Assembly (NCBI GenBank): GCA_020636645.1
Contig: JACJXO010000005.1
Coordinates: 109,363 to 173,362 of the forward strand
Direction: 5' to 3'
Length of the DNA: 64,000 bases
Source: Chitinophagales bacterium
GTDB lineage: Bacteria > Bacteroidota > Bacteroidia > Chitinophagales > BACL12
The position numbers were made by a program, and so were the translations under genes. The first letter of the stretch is position 1. The number at the start of each line of letters is the position of its first letter. Positions 51,808-59,757 of this stretch are shown in pieces. The notes below the pieces were generated by a model, which did not search any database, was not told the DNA's origin, and saw only the letters and a program-made list of their open reading frames with translations.

Positions 51808-53691
51808 ATGGCCTCGAACGACTACAACTATTCCGAAGAACATATCCGAACGCTCGACTGGATCGAGCATATGCGCCTGCGTCCGGGTATGTACATCGGA
51901 AAGCTGGGCGATGGTACCTCTCCGGATGACGGTATCTACATCCTGGTAAAGGAAGTGGTTGATAATGCCATTGATGAGTTCGCTATGGGTTTCGGCAAGA
52001 AGATCGAGATCAGAGTGGACAAGCAGCAGGTCATGGTGCGTGACTATGGCAGGGGCATCCCGCTGGGGAAGGTCATCGACTGTGTCAGTAAAATGAACAC
52101 AGGTGCCAAATACGACAGCAAGGCTTTTCAGAAATCTGTCGGTCTGAATGGTGTGGGTACCAAAGCAGTCAATGCACTGAGTTCCTGGTTCCGGGTACAG
52201 AGTACCAGAGAAGGTAAGTCCAAAGTGGCCGAGTTCGAGAAGGGTGTCATCACCAAAGACAATAAGATCGCTGCCAGTACTGACCGTGATGGTACACTGG
52301 TGGAATTCATTCCGGATCCTGACATCTTCCGCAATTTCCATTTCATTCCGGAATACCTGGAGAATCAGATCTGGAATTATGCCTACCTGAATGCAGGACT
52401 TACTATCCAGTTCAACGGTCAGAAATACTATTCACAGAATGGTCTGCTCGATCTCCTGGAACGCAAGACCAACAAGGAAGAACTGCGCTATCCCATCATC
52501 CACCTGAAAGGGGAGGATATCGAGATCGCCATGTCGCACAACAACGACTACGGCGAAGAATACTACAGCTTCGTGAACGGCCAGTTCACCACCCAGGGCG
52601 GTACGCATCTCGCTGCATTCCGGGAAGCAGTGGTCAAGACCATACGTGAGTTCTATAAAAAGGACTACGACGCCTCAGACATCCGCCAGAGCATCATTGC
52701 CGCAGTGTCCGTGCGGGTGCAGGAACCTGTGTTCGAAAGCCAGACCAAGACCAAACTCGGATCGCTGAACATGGCACCGGACGGTCCGGCCGTGCGCACC
52801 TTCATCAATGATTTTGTGCGACGAGAACTGGATAACTACCTGCACAAGAATCCGCAGGCTGCTGAAGCGCTGCAGAAGCGCATCATGCAAAGCGAGCGGG
52901 AGCGGAAAGAGATATCCGGCATCAAGAAACTGGCGAATGAACGGGCCAAGAAAGCCAACCTGCACAACAGGAAACTGCGTGACTGCCGCTTTCACTTCAG
53001 TGAAGACAAAGACCCCCGGGCTAATGATACCATGCTCTTCATCACTGAAGGTGATTCTGCCTCAGGTTCCATCACCAAGGTGCGCAATGTGGAGACACAG
53101 GCGGTCTTTTCTCTGAAAGGTAAACCGCTCAATGTGTTCGGTCTGACCAAAAGGGTGGTGTATGAGAATGAAGAGTTCAACCTGCTGCAGCATGCACTGA
53201 ATATTGAAGATGGTGTGGATGGATTGCGTTACAACCAGATCGTCATCGCTACCGATGCCGATGTGGATGGCATGCACATTCGTTTGCTGCTGCTCACTTT
53301 CTTCCTGCAGTTCTTTCCGGAAGTGGTCAAGAACGGTCACCTGTATATTCTCCAGACACCTCTGTTCCGTGTGCGCAACAAGAAAGAGACCATTTACTGC
53401 TACGACGAAGAAGAAAAACAGAAGGCCATGGCCAAACTGGGGGGCAAACCGGAGATCACCCGGTTTAAAGGTTTGGGAGAGATCTCACCGGAAGAATTTG
53501 CCGGATTCATCGGAGATGACATACGTCTGGAACCGGTCATGATAGGTACGGAAAAGAAAGTGCAGGAACTGCTTCAGTACTATATGGGAAAAAACTCCAT
53601 GCAACGCCAGGAGTTCATCATTAAAAATCTTCGCATCGAGAAAGATACGATCATAGAAAACGCAACAGTAGAAGAAACCACAGAATCATGA
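51808..53691 (+). CDS. parE: DNA topoisomerase IV subunit B
   Basis: ATPase subunit that, with ParC, decatenates chromosomes. 627 residues from ATG 51808 (a TTG at 51799 lies in the -7 element). GHKL motifs: KEVVDNAIDEF, DYGRGIPLG, GLNGVGTKAVNAL; the TOPRIM domain has ITEGDSASGS, KGKPLNV and TDADVDGMHIRLL. Its pairing with a parC-type gene, and the usual presence of separate gyrA and gyrB elsewhere in this phylum, favour topoisomerase IV over gyrase. Confidence 0.93.
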   Translation: MASNDYNYSEEHIRTLDWIEHMRLRPGMYIGKLGDGTSPDDGIYILVKEVVDNAIDEFAMGFGKKIEIRVDKQQVMVRDYGRGIPLGKVIDCVSKMNTGAKYDSKAFQKSVGLNGVGTKAVNALSSWFRVQSTREGKSKVAEFEKGVITKDNKIAASTDRDGTLVEFIPDPDIFRNFHFIPEYLENQIWNYAYLNAGLTIQFNGQKYYSQNGLLDLLERKTNKEELRYPIIHLKGEDIEIAMSHNNDYGEEYYSFVNGQFTTQGGTHLAAFREAVVKTIREFYKKDYDASDIRQSIIAAVSVRVQEPVFESQTKTKLGSLNMAPDGPAVRTFINDFVRRELDNYLHKNPQAAEALQKRIMQSERERKEISGIKKLANERAKKANLHNRKLRDCRFHFSEDKDPRANDTMLFITEGDSASGSITKVRNVETQAVFSLKGKPLNVFGLTKRVVYENEEFNLLQHALNIEDGVDGLRYNQIVIATDADVDGMHIRLLLLTFFLQFFPEVVKNGHLYILQTPLFRVRNKKETIYCYDEEEKQKAMAKLGGKPEITRFKGLGEISPEEFAGFIGDDIRLEPVMIGTEKKVQELLQYYMGKNSMQRQEFIIKNLRIEKDTIIENATVEETTES

Positions 53692-54167
53692 AAAATTATT
53701 TGATCATATTGTCTGCAGGTATGCTGACATTCGCAGCTTCCTGTGCATCGGTTGAACAGGAAAATGACACTAGTGCTTTGGAATCAAGAATTGATTCTCT
53801 TGAAGCAGAGATCGCAGAGCTTAAAACTGAACTTGCTCCCGGACTGGCGGTACTGATGAACCAGAACTATGACCACCTCAAAAAACTGGAGGTGGCCATC
53901 AATGAAGGGAACTGGGAATACGCAGATTTTTGCCTGCATGAAATGGACGAGACATTCGAACAGATAGTGGATCTGCATAATAACCACGATGAGTTGGTGC
54001 AACCTGCAGACACACAGTTCAAGGCCTTTATCTTTCCAACGTTTGAACAGTTGGAAGAGAAAGTGGATACAAAAGACCAGGCAGGAGCATCTCAGCTGTT
54101 CATCGAACTGAAGACCAACTGCAGTAAGTGCCATACAGCCAATAACCACGGATTCATCAGGCTGTAA
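53688..54167 (+). CDS. heme c-binding lipoprotein encoded between parE and parC
   Basis: 159 residues. Lipobox ends at Cys19 (AASC). A short coiled coil (about 28-50) is followed by helices and a C-terminal heme site CSKCH at 145-149, ending 10 residues later in NNHGFIRL. The single CxxCH at the end of a helical domain is the cytochrome c' (class II) arrangement. The ATG overlaps the parE stop (ATGA) and parC begins 15 nt after its stop. An envelope protein in a topoisomerase operon is unexpected; role unknown. Confidence 0.78.
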   Translation: MKNYLIILSAGMLTFAASCASVEQENDTSALESRIDSLEAEIAELKTELAPGLAVLMNQNYDHLKKLEVAINEGNWEYADFCLHEMDETFEQIVDLHNNHDELVQPADTQFKAFIFPTFEQLEEKVDTKDQAGASQLFIELKTNCSKCHTANNHGFIRL

Positions 54168-54182
54168 GCAGAACCAACAAAC

Positions 54183-56774
54183 ATGGAAGAAACGAACAAG
54201 CGGGAAGAAGGGCAGGTGTACCATGTGTCGGGCATGTACAAGGACTGGTTCCTGGACTATGCCTCCTATGTCATTCTGGAAAGGGCGGTGCCTGACAGCC
54301 GCGACGGACTGAAACCGGTGCAGCGGCGCATCCTGCACGCCATGAAAGAGATGGATGACGGTCGCTTCCACAAGGTGGCCAACATCATTGGACAGACCAT
54401 GCAGTACCACCCGCACGGTGATGCGGCCATCGGCGATGCACTGGTCAACATGGGCCAGAAAGATCTGCTCATCGATACCCAGGGTAACTGGGGTGATGTG
54501 CGCACCGGCGACTCAGCAGCTGCACCGCGATACATCGAAGCACGCCTGTCCAAGTTCGCTCTCGAAGTGGTGTTCAACAAGGATACCACCGAATGGCAGC
54601 TGAGCTACGATGGCAGAAAACCGGAGCCTGTTTCACTGCCGGTAAAATTCCCCCTCGTCCTCGCCATGGGTGTGGAAGGCATCGCTGTCGGCCTCAGCAC
54701 CAAGATCCTCCCGCATAATTTCTGTGAGTTGCTGGAAGCCAGTATCGCCTGCCTGAAAGGTGAAGAGTTCCAGCTTTTCCCTGACTTCGCCACCGGTGGT
54801 TTCATCGATGTGAGCAATTACGATGATGGCATGCGGGGCGGAAAGGTAAGGGTCCGTGCCAAACTGGAAGTAGCCGATAAAAAGACCATTATCATTCGTG
54901 AGATCCCTTACGGAACTACCACAACTTCTATCATTGATTCTATCCTGAAAGCGAACGATAAAGGCAAGATCAAGATCAAAAAGGTGACGGACAATACCGC
55001 CAAAGATGTCGAGATCCTGATCGAACTGCCTGCAGGTGTGTCGCCCGATGTTACGGTCGATGCACTCTATGCCTTCTCCGATTGTGAAGTGAGCATCTCG
55101 CCTATCTGCTGCGTCATTCGTAAAGACAAACCGGTATTCGTGCCGGTCAGTGAACTGCTGAAAGACTCTGCCATGTTCACCAAAGGCCTGCTCAAACAGG
55201 AACTGGAGATCCGCCTTGCTGAACTGGAAGACAAATGGCACTACAGCTCACTCGAAAAGATCTTTATTGAGAACCGCATCTACCGCGACATCGAAGAGTG
55301 CGAGACCTGGGAAGCCGTCATAGAAACCATAGACAGAGGCCTGGATCCTTTCAAGAAGAACCTGCAAAGGGAGGTGACCAGAGATGATATCGTCCGGCTG
55401 ACGGAGATCAAGATCAAGCGCATCTCCAAATATGATTCCTTCAAGGCAGATGAACTCATCAGATCGATTGAAGCGGAGATCAAGGAGGTCAAGAACAACC
55501 TGAAGAATCTGACCAAATATACCATAGCCTGGTTCCAGGGCCTGCTGGATAAGTTCGGTAAAGGCAGGGAACGAAAGACCGAGATCAAGGTGTTCGATGT
55601 CATTGAAGCGAAAGCGGTGGTGGCCAACAATACCAAACTGTATATGAACCGTGCCGATGGTTTTGTTGGGTTCGGCCTGAAGAAGGAGGAATTTGTGTGC
55701 GAATGTTCCGACCTCGATGACATCATCGTCTTTACCGAAGAAGGTATCATGAAAGTGGTGCGTATTGCCGATAAGGTTTTCATCGGAAAGAAGATCATTC
55801 ATGCAGGTGTCTGGCGGAAAGACGACGACCGTATGACCTACCATGCGATCTATACGGACGGCAAAACAGGAAAGTCCTTCGCCAAGAGATTCAACGTTAC
55901 CTCTATCACCCGAGATAAGGAATACAACATCACACAGGGTACTCCCCGAACGAAGGTCTGGTACTTCACCGCCAATCCCAATGGTGAAAGCGAGACCGTC
56001 AACATCCAGCTGCATCCCAATGCACGGGCCAAGATCAAGAACTTCGATTTTGATTTCGGTCAACTGGCCATTAAAGGACGAAGCGCCATGGGCAACACCG
56101 TTACCAAGTATCCGCTGAAGAAACTGGTGCGCTCTGAAGTGGGTAGCAGTACACTGGGCGGAAGAGGATTATGGCTGGATACCACCGTGGGAAGACTCAA
56201 CCGCGATAACCGTGGTCAGTACCTCGGCGAATTCGATACCGGCGATATGATCCTGGTGCTGTTCAAAGACGGAAATTATGAGCTTACAGATTTTGAACTC
56301 ACCAACCGCTACGAGATGCGTGAGATAGAACAGGTGAGCAAGTTCGATGCAGATGAGGTCATCACCGCCATCTACTATGAGGGAGAATCCGGTGTTACCT
56401 ACGTCAAACGCTTTTATGTGGAAGCTACAGTGCCGGGTAAGAAATACCCCTTTATTTCCGAAACGAAAGGTACGCAGTTGATCTATGTGAGCACCGAAGA
56501 ACAACCACGCATCTCCATGACCATCCTGAAAGGAAAGAAGGAAGAAGAGGTTACCGAAGAGATAGACCTGGCATCATTCATAGACATCAAAGGCTGGAAG
56601 AGTCAGGGCAATCGCCTGAGTCCGCACACCATCAAAGAGATCGCAGGTCTGGTCGCTGAAGAAGAACCTGAAACCGAAGACGATAATGTCGGCATCGGTG
56701 GTACCATCGAGTGGGACCTGGAAAAGGGCGATAAGAAAGTAAAAGGTGGTAAAGGTCAGGGCGAGTTATTCTGA
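54183..56774 (+). CDS. parC: DNA topoisomerase IV subunit A
   Basis: 863 residues. The breakage-reunion domain starts with YASYVILERAVPDSRDGLKP; catalytic Tyr117 is in AAPRYIEARLS. The quinolone-determining loop reads HPHGDAAIGDALV, with Ala81 where E. coli ParC has Ser80 and Asp85 where it has Glu84. A C-terminal beta-pinwheel (from about 470) lacks the GyrA box, supporting ParC. An acidic/lysine-rich tail (EEEPETEDD, KGDKKVKGGKGQ) ends the protein. It overlaps the convergent methyltransferase gene by 9 bp. Confidence 0.94.
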   Translation: MEETNKREEGQVYHVSGMYKDWFLDYASYVILERAVPDSRDGLKPVQRRILHAMKEMDDGRFHKVANIIGQTMQYHPHGDAAIGDALVNMGQKDLLIDTQGNWGDVRTGDSAAAPRYIEARLSKFALEVVFNKDTTEWQLSYDGRKPEPVSLPVKFPLVLAMGVEGIAVGLSTKILPHNFCELLEASIACLKGEEFQLFPDFATGGFIDVSNYDDGMRGGKVRVRAKLEVADKKTIIIREIPYGTTTTSIIDSILKANDKGKIKIKKVTDNTAKDVEILIELPAGVSPDVTVDALYAFSDCEVSISPICCVIRKDKPVFVPVSELLKDSAMFTKGLLKQELEIRLAELEDKWHYSSLEKIFIENRIYRDIEECETWEAVIETIDRGLDPFKKNLQREVTRDDIVRLTEIKIKRISKYDSFKADELIRSIEAEIKEVKNNLKNLTKYTIAWFQGLLDKFGKGRERKTEIKVFDVIEAKAVVANNTKLYMNRADGFVGFGLKKEEFVCECSDLDDIIVFTEEGIMKVVRIADKVFIGKKIIHAGVWRKDDDRMTYHAIYTDGKTGKSFAKRFNVTSITRDKEYNITQGTPRTKVWYFTANPNGESETVNIQLHPNARAKIKNFDFDFGQLAIKGRSAMGNTVTKYPLKKLVRSEVGSSTLGGRGLWLDTTVGRLNRDNRGQYLGEFDTGDMILVLFKDGNYELTDFELTNRYEMREIEQVSKFDADEVITAIYYEGESGVTYVKRFYVEATVPGKKYPFISETKGTQLIYVSTEEQPRISMTILKGKKEEEVTEEIDLASFIDIKGWKSQGNRLSPHTIKEIAGLVAEEEPETEDDNVGIGGTIEWDLEKGDKKVKGGKGQGELF

Positions 56775-57662
56775 CCGCAGTAACACATGCGCATGACTGA
56801 CCGCCAGATCTGCAGTATCGAAGCTGGTATAGGAGGAGTGTAAAGGTTCTTTTTCCAGTTGCGCTTTGTGCCCCGGACGGATCTCTTCCGTGATCAGCTG
56901 ATAGCCTGTTTCTCTGAACAACTGATGGTACTGCGATAACCGCCACCTGTTTTGTGGCTGAATACTGTTGTCTATACGCTTCCACTGTGCTTCACTGTAC
57001 CGCAGGAAATGATAGATGCTGATGCTGCTGTCCATGTGCGCAAAGTGGTCTGACATGTCAATGAAGTGACTGTGCAGACCATCCGGTTTCCCAATCCGTC
57101 TGAACTCTTTGAGGATATCCCGAAGAATGTCAGGATAAACATGCTCAAAGGTGTTGTTGGAGTGAATGAATTCCACCGAATCACCAGGTAAACCGCTCTG
57201 CCTGGCATCACCTACCCGATAGTCAATACCCAATGGTGACAACATAGTTCTGGTATCAGATTTCGGGGTTTGAAGCCATGCAGTAAGTTGTGCTTTCCGG
57301 TCGTCCTGAAAGCCTGGTTCATCCGGAATTTCGTCCAGGATTCGCCGGGCAGTTTCCAGGGCAAAACCCGGTTTGCAATGGCGTGAAATATCTGTGGTCA
57401 TCACATTTTCAGCACCACACAGATAAAAATAAAATGGTACGATAGGATACCAGCCGGTACCTAATTCGATTGTCGATGAAGGACAGTTCCGGCCGGTATG
57501 TGCCCGGTACAAACGAATATGATCTCTGGCATGCTGGAGCTTATCTGAAAAATACTGATCACTCAGCTGTACACCTTTCGTCACATGACGCTGAAACAGG
57601 TAATTGAGATGGTGTGATCCCGGCAGCACCGATAAGGTCTTTTGTACCAGTGCCTTGAACAT
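56766..57662 (-). CDS. class I SAM-dependent methyltransferase
   Basis: About 298 residues from ATG 57662 (MFKALVQKTLSVLPGS); ATG 57683 adds seven residues. Motif I is STIELGTGWYPIVPFYF, followed by MTTDISRHC; VEFIHSNNTFEHVYPDILRD is the post-I/IV region of class I methyltransferases acting on sugars or small molecules. Target unknown. The 276 bp upstream to pckA carries a repeat-like GC-rich hairpin and the pckA promoter, and no gene that I can support. Confidence 0.82.
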   Translation of the reverse strand: MFKALVQKTLSVLPGSHHLNYLFQRHVTKGVQLSDQYFSDKLQHARDHIRLYRAHTGRNCPSSTIELGTGWYPIVPFYFYLCGAENVMTTDISRHCKPGFALETARRILDEIPDEPGFQDDRKAQLTAWLQTPKSDTRTMLSPLGIDYRVGDARQSGLPGDSVEFIHSNNTFEHVYPDILRDILKEFRRIGKPDGLHSHFIDMSDHFAHMDSSISIYHFLRYSEAQWKRIDNSIQPQNRWRLSQYHQLFRETGYQLITEEIRPGHKAQLEKEPLHSSYTSFDTADLAVSHAHVLLRSE

Positions 57663-57726
57663 CCACTTTCCCCGCATTGCCATCGCCCAAAAATACGGGA
57701 ATTGCTCTTGTGTCTCTCCGGATGGG

Positions 57727-57785
57727 TATTGCCCGCCCTCCGTCGGCGTACAAGCAGGGGGAGGGGTGATTGTCTCCCCACCACT
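57727..57785. repeat. GC-rich palindromic repeat related to 50173-50221
   Basis: CCCGCCCTCCGTCGGCG here matches the reverse complement of the 50189-50210 stem (CCCTGCCCTCCTTCGGCGGG) at about 15 of 17 positions. Nearby GGGGAGGGG and CTCCCC can pair locally. It lies in the non-coding 57663-57894 stretch. Confidence 0.5.
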
Positions 57786-57868
57786 GCGCTAAAGAAAAGC
57801 ATTGGTTCGCCAATACCCCACCACCATGACATTTTAGCCTATTTTCAGGTGGTGATTTATATCATTTG

Positions 57869-57902
57869 TTGTCACCGCTCACGGGCATTTTGCCTACCTT
57901 TG
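57869..57902 (+). promoter_or_regulatory. pckA promoter (TTG-N23-TACCTTTG)
   Basis: TTG at 57869-57871 (or the overlapping TTTG at 57865) with -7 TACCTTTG at 57895-57902, a long but allowed spacer. The ATG is 36 nt downstream. Confidence 0.55.
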
Positions 57903-57938
57903 TACCTGAATGCATAAACTTCTCATAAAGTATTGACA

Positions 57939-59552
57939 ATGAAAGCCGTAGGACATAAAAATCCGAATGCAACCCTGGAACAATACGGGTTGAAACACAG
58001 TGCCACCAGCTACTGGAACCTCACACCCGCAGAGCTGACAGAACACAGCATCAGCAGGGGGATGGCCGAAATGGCCGATTCCGGAGCACTCGTGGTGGAT
58101 ACCGGAAAATTCAAAGGCCGTGCGCCCAAAGACAAGTACACGGTGAAGGATGCGAAAACCGAAAACACGGTGGACTGGAACAACTTCAATATTCCGACCG
58201 ACAATGCCACCTTCGATCACCTGTACAACAAGGTCATGGCATACCTGGCCGATAAAGATGTCTGGGTGCGTGATGCCTATGCCTGCGCCGATCCGAAATA
58301 CAGACTGAACATCCGGGTCATCAACGAATTCCCCTGGGGCAATATGTTCTGTTACAACATGTTCCTGCGCCCCACCGCCGAAGAGATCAACACCATGAGC
58401 AACGACTGGCTCATCGTGAACGCTCCCGGATTCCAGGCTGACCCCGCTACTGATAATGTGCGCTCTGCCAACTTCGCCATGATCGATTTCACCAAACAGA
58501 TCATCCTGATTGGTGGAACCGGCTACACCGGCGAGATGAAGAAAGGCATCTTTACCGTGCTCAACTATGTGCTGCCCCAGGACAAGGGCGTGCTGGCCAT
58601 GCACTGCTCTGCCAACGTGGGTAAGGATGGCGATACTGCTGTCTTCTTCGGACTGAGCGGTACCGGTAAGACCACCCTGAGTGCTGACCCTGATCGCAAA
58701 CTCATCGGCGATGATGAACACGGCTGGACCGAAGACACGGTCTTCAACTTTGAAGGCGGATGCTACGCCAAGTGCGTGGATCTGACCAAAGAGAAAGAAC
58801 CCCAGATCTTCGATGCCATCAAATTCGGTTCTATCCTGGAGAACATCGAATACGTACCTGGTACCCGCACGGTCGATTTCACCAACGTGAAGAAGACCGA
58901 GAACACCCGTGTCAGCTACCCGATCGACTACATCGATAACATCATGGTACCCAGCATGGGTGGAACACCGAAGAATATCTTCTTCCTTACCTGCGATGCA
59001 TCGGGTGTACTGCCTCCCATCAGCAAACTGACCCCGGGTCAGGCCATGTACCAGTTCCTGAGCGGATACACCGCCAAGGTAGCAGGTACTGAAGCAGGTG
59101 TGACCGAACCGCAGCTGACCTTCTCTACCTGCTTTGGCGCCCCCTTCCTGCCACTGCATCCTACCAAATATGCAGAGATGTTGGGTGAGAAGATGCGCAA
59201 GCACAATGTGAACGTATGGCTGATCAATACCGGCTGGACCGGCGGACCTTACGGCGTGGGTAACCGCATCAAGCTGTCATACACCCGTGCCATGATCACC
59301 GCTGCTCTGAATGGAGAACTGGATAAGGTATCTTATAAGAAACATGAGGTGTTCGGACTTATGATGCCCGAAACCTGTCCGAATGTACCGGATGAAAAAC
59401 TCGATCCGCGTTCTACCTGGGCAGACCAGAAAGCATACGACGAGAAAGCAGCCAACCTCGCTGCGCAGTTCGTGAAGAACTTTGAAAAGTATGCCGACAA
59501 GGCCAACGAAGAGATCCTGGCTGCAGCACCCAAGGTGCCTGCGAATGCGTGA
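57939..59552 (+). CDS. pckA: phosphoenolpyruvate carboxykinase (ATP)
   Basis: Converts oxaloacetate and ATP to PEP and CO2 at the start of gluconeogenesis. 537 residues from ATG 57939. ALVVDTGKFKGRAPKDKY binds substrate, GLSGTGKTTLSADP is the kinase-1a loop, LIGDDEHGW the metal site, and NTGWTGGPYGVG is conserved. Strong codon bias (few rare codons) suggests high expression. A strong terminator follows. Confidence 0.98.
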   Translation: MKAVGHKNPNATLEQYGLKHSATSYWNLTPAELTEHSISRGMAEMADSGALVVDTGKFKGRAPKDKYTVKDAKTENTVDWNNFNIPTDNATFDHLYNKVMAYLADKDVWVRDAYACADPKYRLNIRVINEFPWGNMFCYNMFLRPTAEEINTMSNDWLIVNAPGFQADPATDNVRSANFAMIDFTKQIILIGGTGYTGEMKKGIFTVLNYVLPQDKGVLAMHCSANVGKDGDTAVFFGLSGTGKTTLSADPDRKLIGDDEHGWTEDTVFNFEGGCYAKCVDLTKEKEPQIFDAIKFGSILENIEYVPGTRTVDFTNVKKTENTRVSYPIDYIDNIMVPSMGGTPKNIFFLTCDASGVLPPISKLTPGQAMYQFLSGYTAKVAGTEAGVTEPQLTFSTCFGAPFLPLHPTKYAEMLGEKMRKHNVNVWLINTGWTGGPYGVGNRIKLSYTRAMITAALNGELDKVSYKKHEVFGLMMPETCPNVPDEKLDPRSTWADQKAYDEKAANLAAQFVKNFEKYADKANEEILAAAPKVPANA

Positions 59553-59570
59553 TGATCAAAACATAGTTAC

Positions 59571-59604
59571 AAAAGGTGCGGTCATTTGACCGCACCTTTT
59601 TTTT
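59571..59604 (+). terminator. Rho-independent terminator of pckA
   Basis: 13-bp stem AAAAGGTGCGGTC/GACCGCACCTTTT with loop ATTT, then T to 59604; begins 18 nt after the pckA stop. Confidence 0.92.
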
Positions 59605-59648
59605 GGAGCAATTCACCTGCTGCTCCCCATTAAATGTGGTCGGGCTTT

Positions 59649-59724
59649 CCGCTAAATCCCTCCCTTGCAGCATTGTGAACGATCAGAAGCAGTGCTTCAA
59701 GGAAGGGGATACCGCTGCAATCCC
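59649..59724. repeat. intergenic palindromic repeat
   Basis: ATCCCTCCCTTG (59656-59667) is inverted as CAAGGAAGGGGAT (59698-59710). Outside it CCGCTAAATCCC and CCGCTGCAATCCC stand as direct near-repeats. It resembles the short dispersed palindromes common between genes in this phylum, but I see only one copy in this window. Confidence 0.5.
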
Positions 59725-59757
59725 GGCTATGAAGCAAACTATGGAGCTTCGTTGGAG

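Noticed and set aside
54411..54440. Ala at the ParC position equivalent to E. coli Ser80, suggesting quinolone resistance
   Set aside because: As far as I recall, Ala at this site is normal for ParC of Bacteroidota, so it is not evidence of an acquired mutation.
54633..56063. Two long frames (about 200 and 270 codons) antisense to parC
   Set aside because: Shadow frames opposite a well-conserved housekeeping gene; no start signals or family features.
57894..59204. 436-codon open frame antisense to pckA
   Set aside because: pckA is certain by motif and length; the antisense frame is a by-product of its strongly biased codon use and shows no family resemblance.
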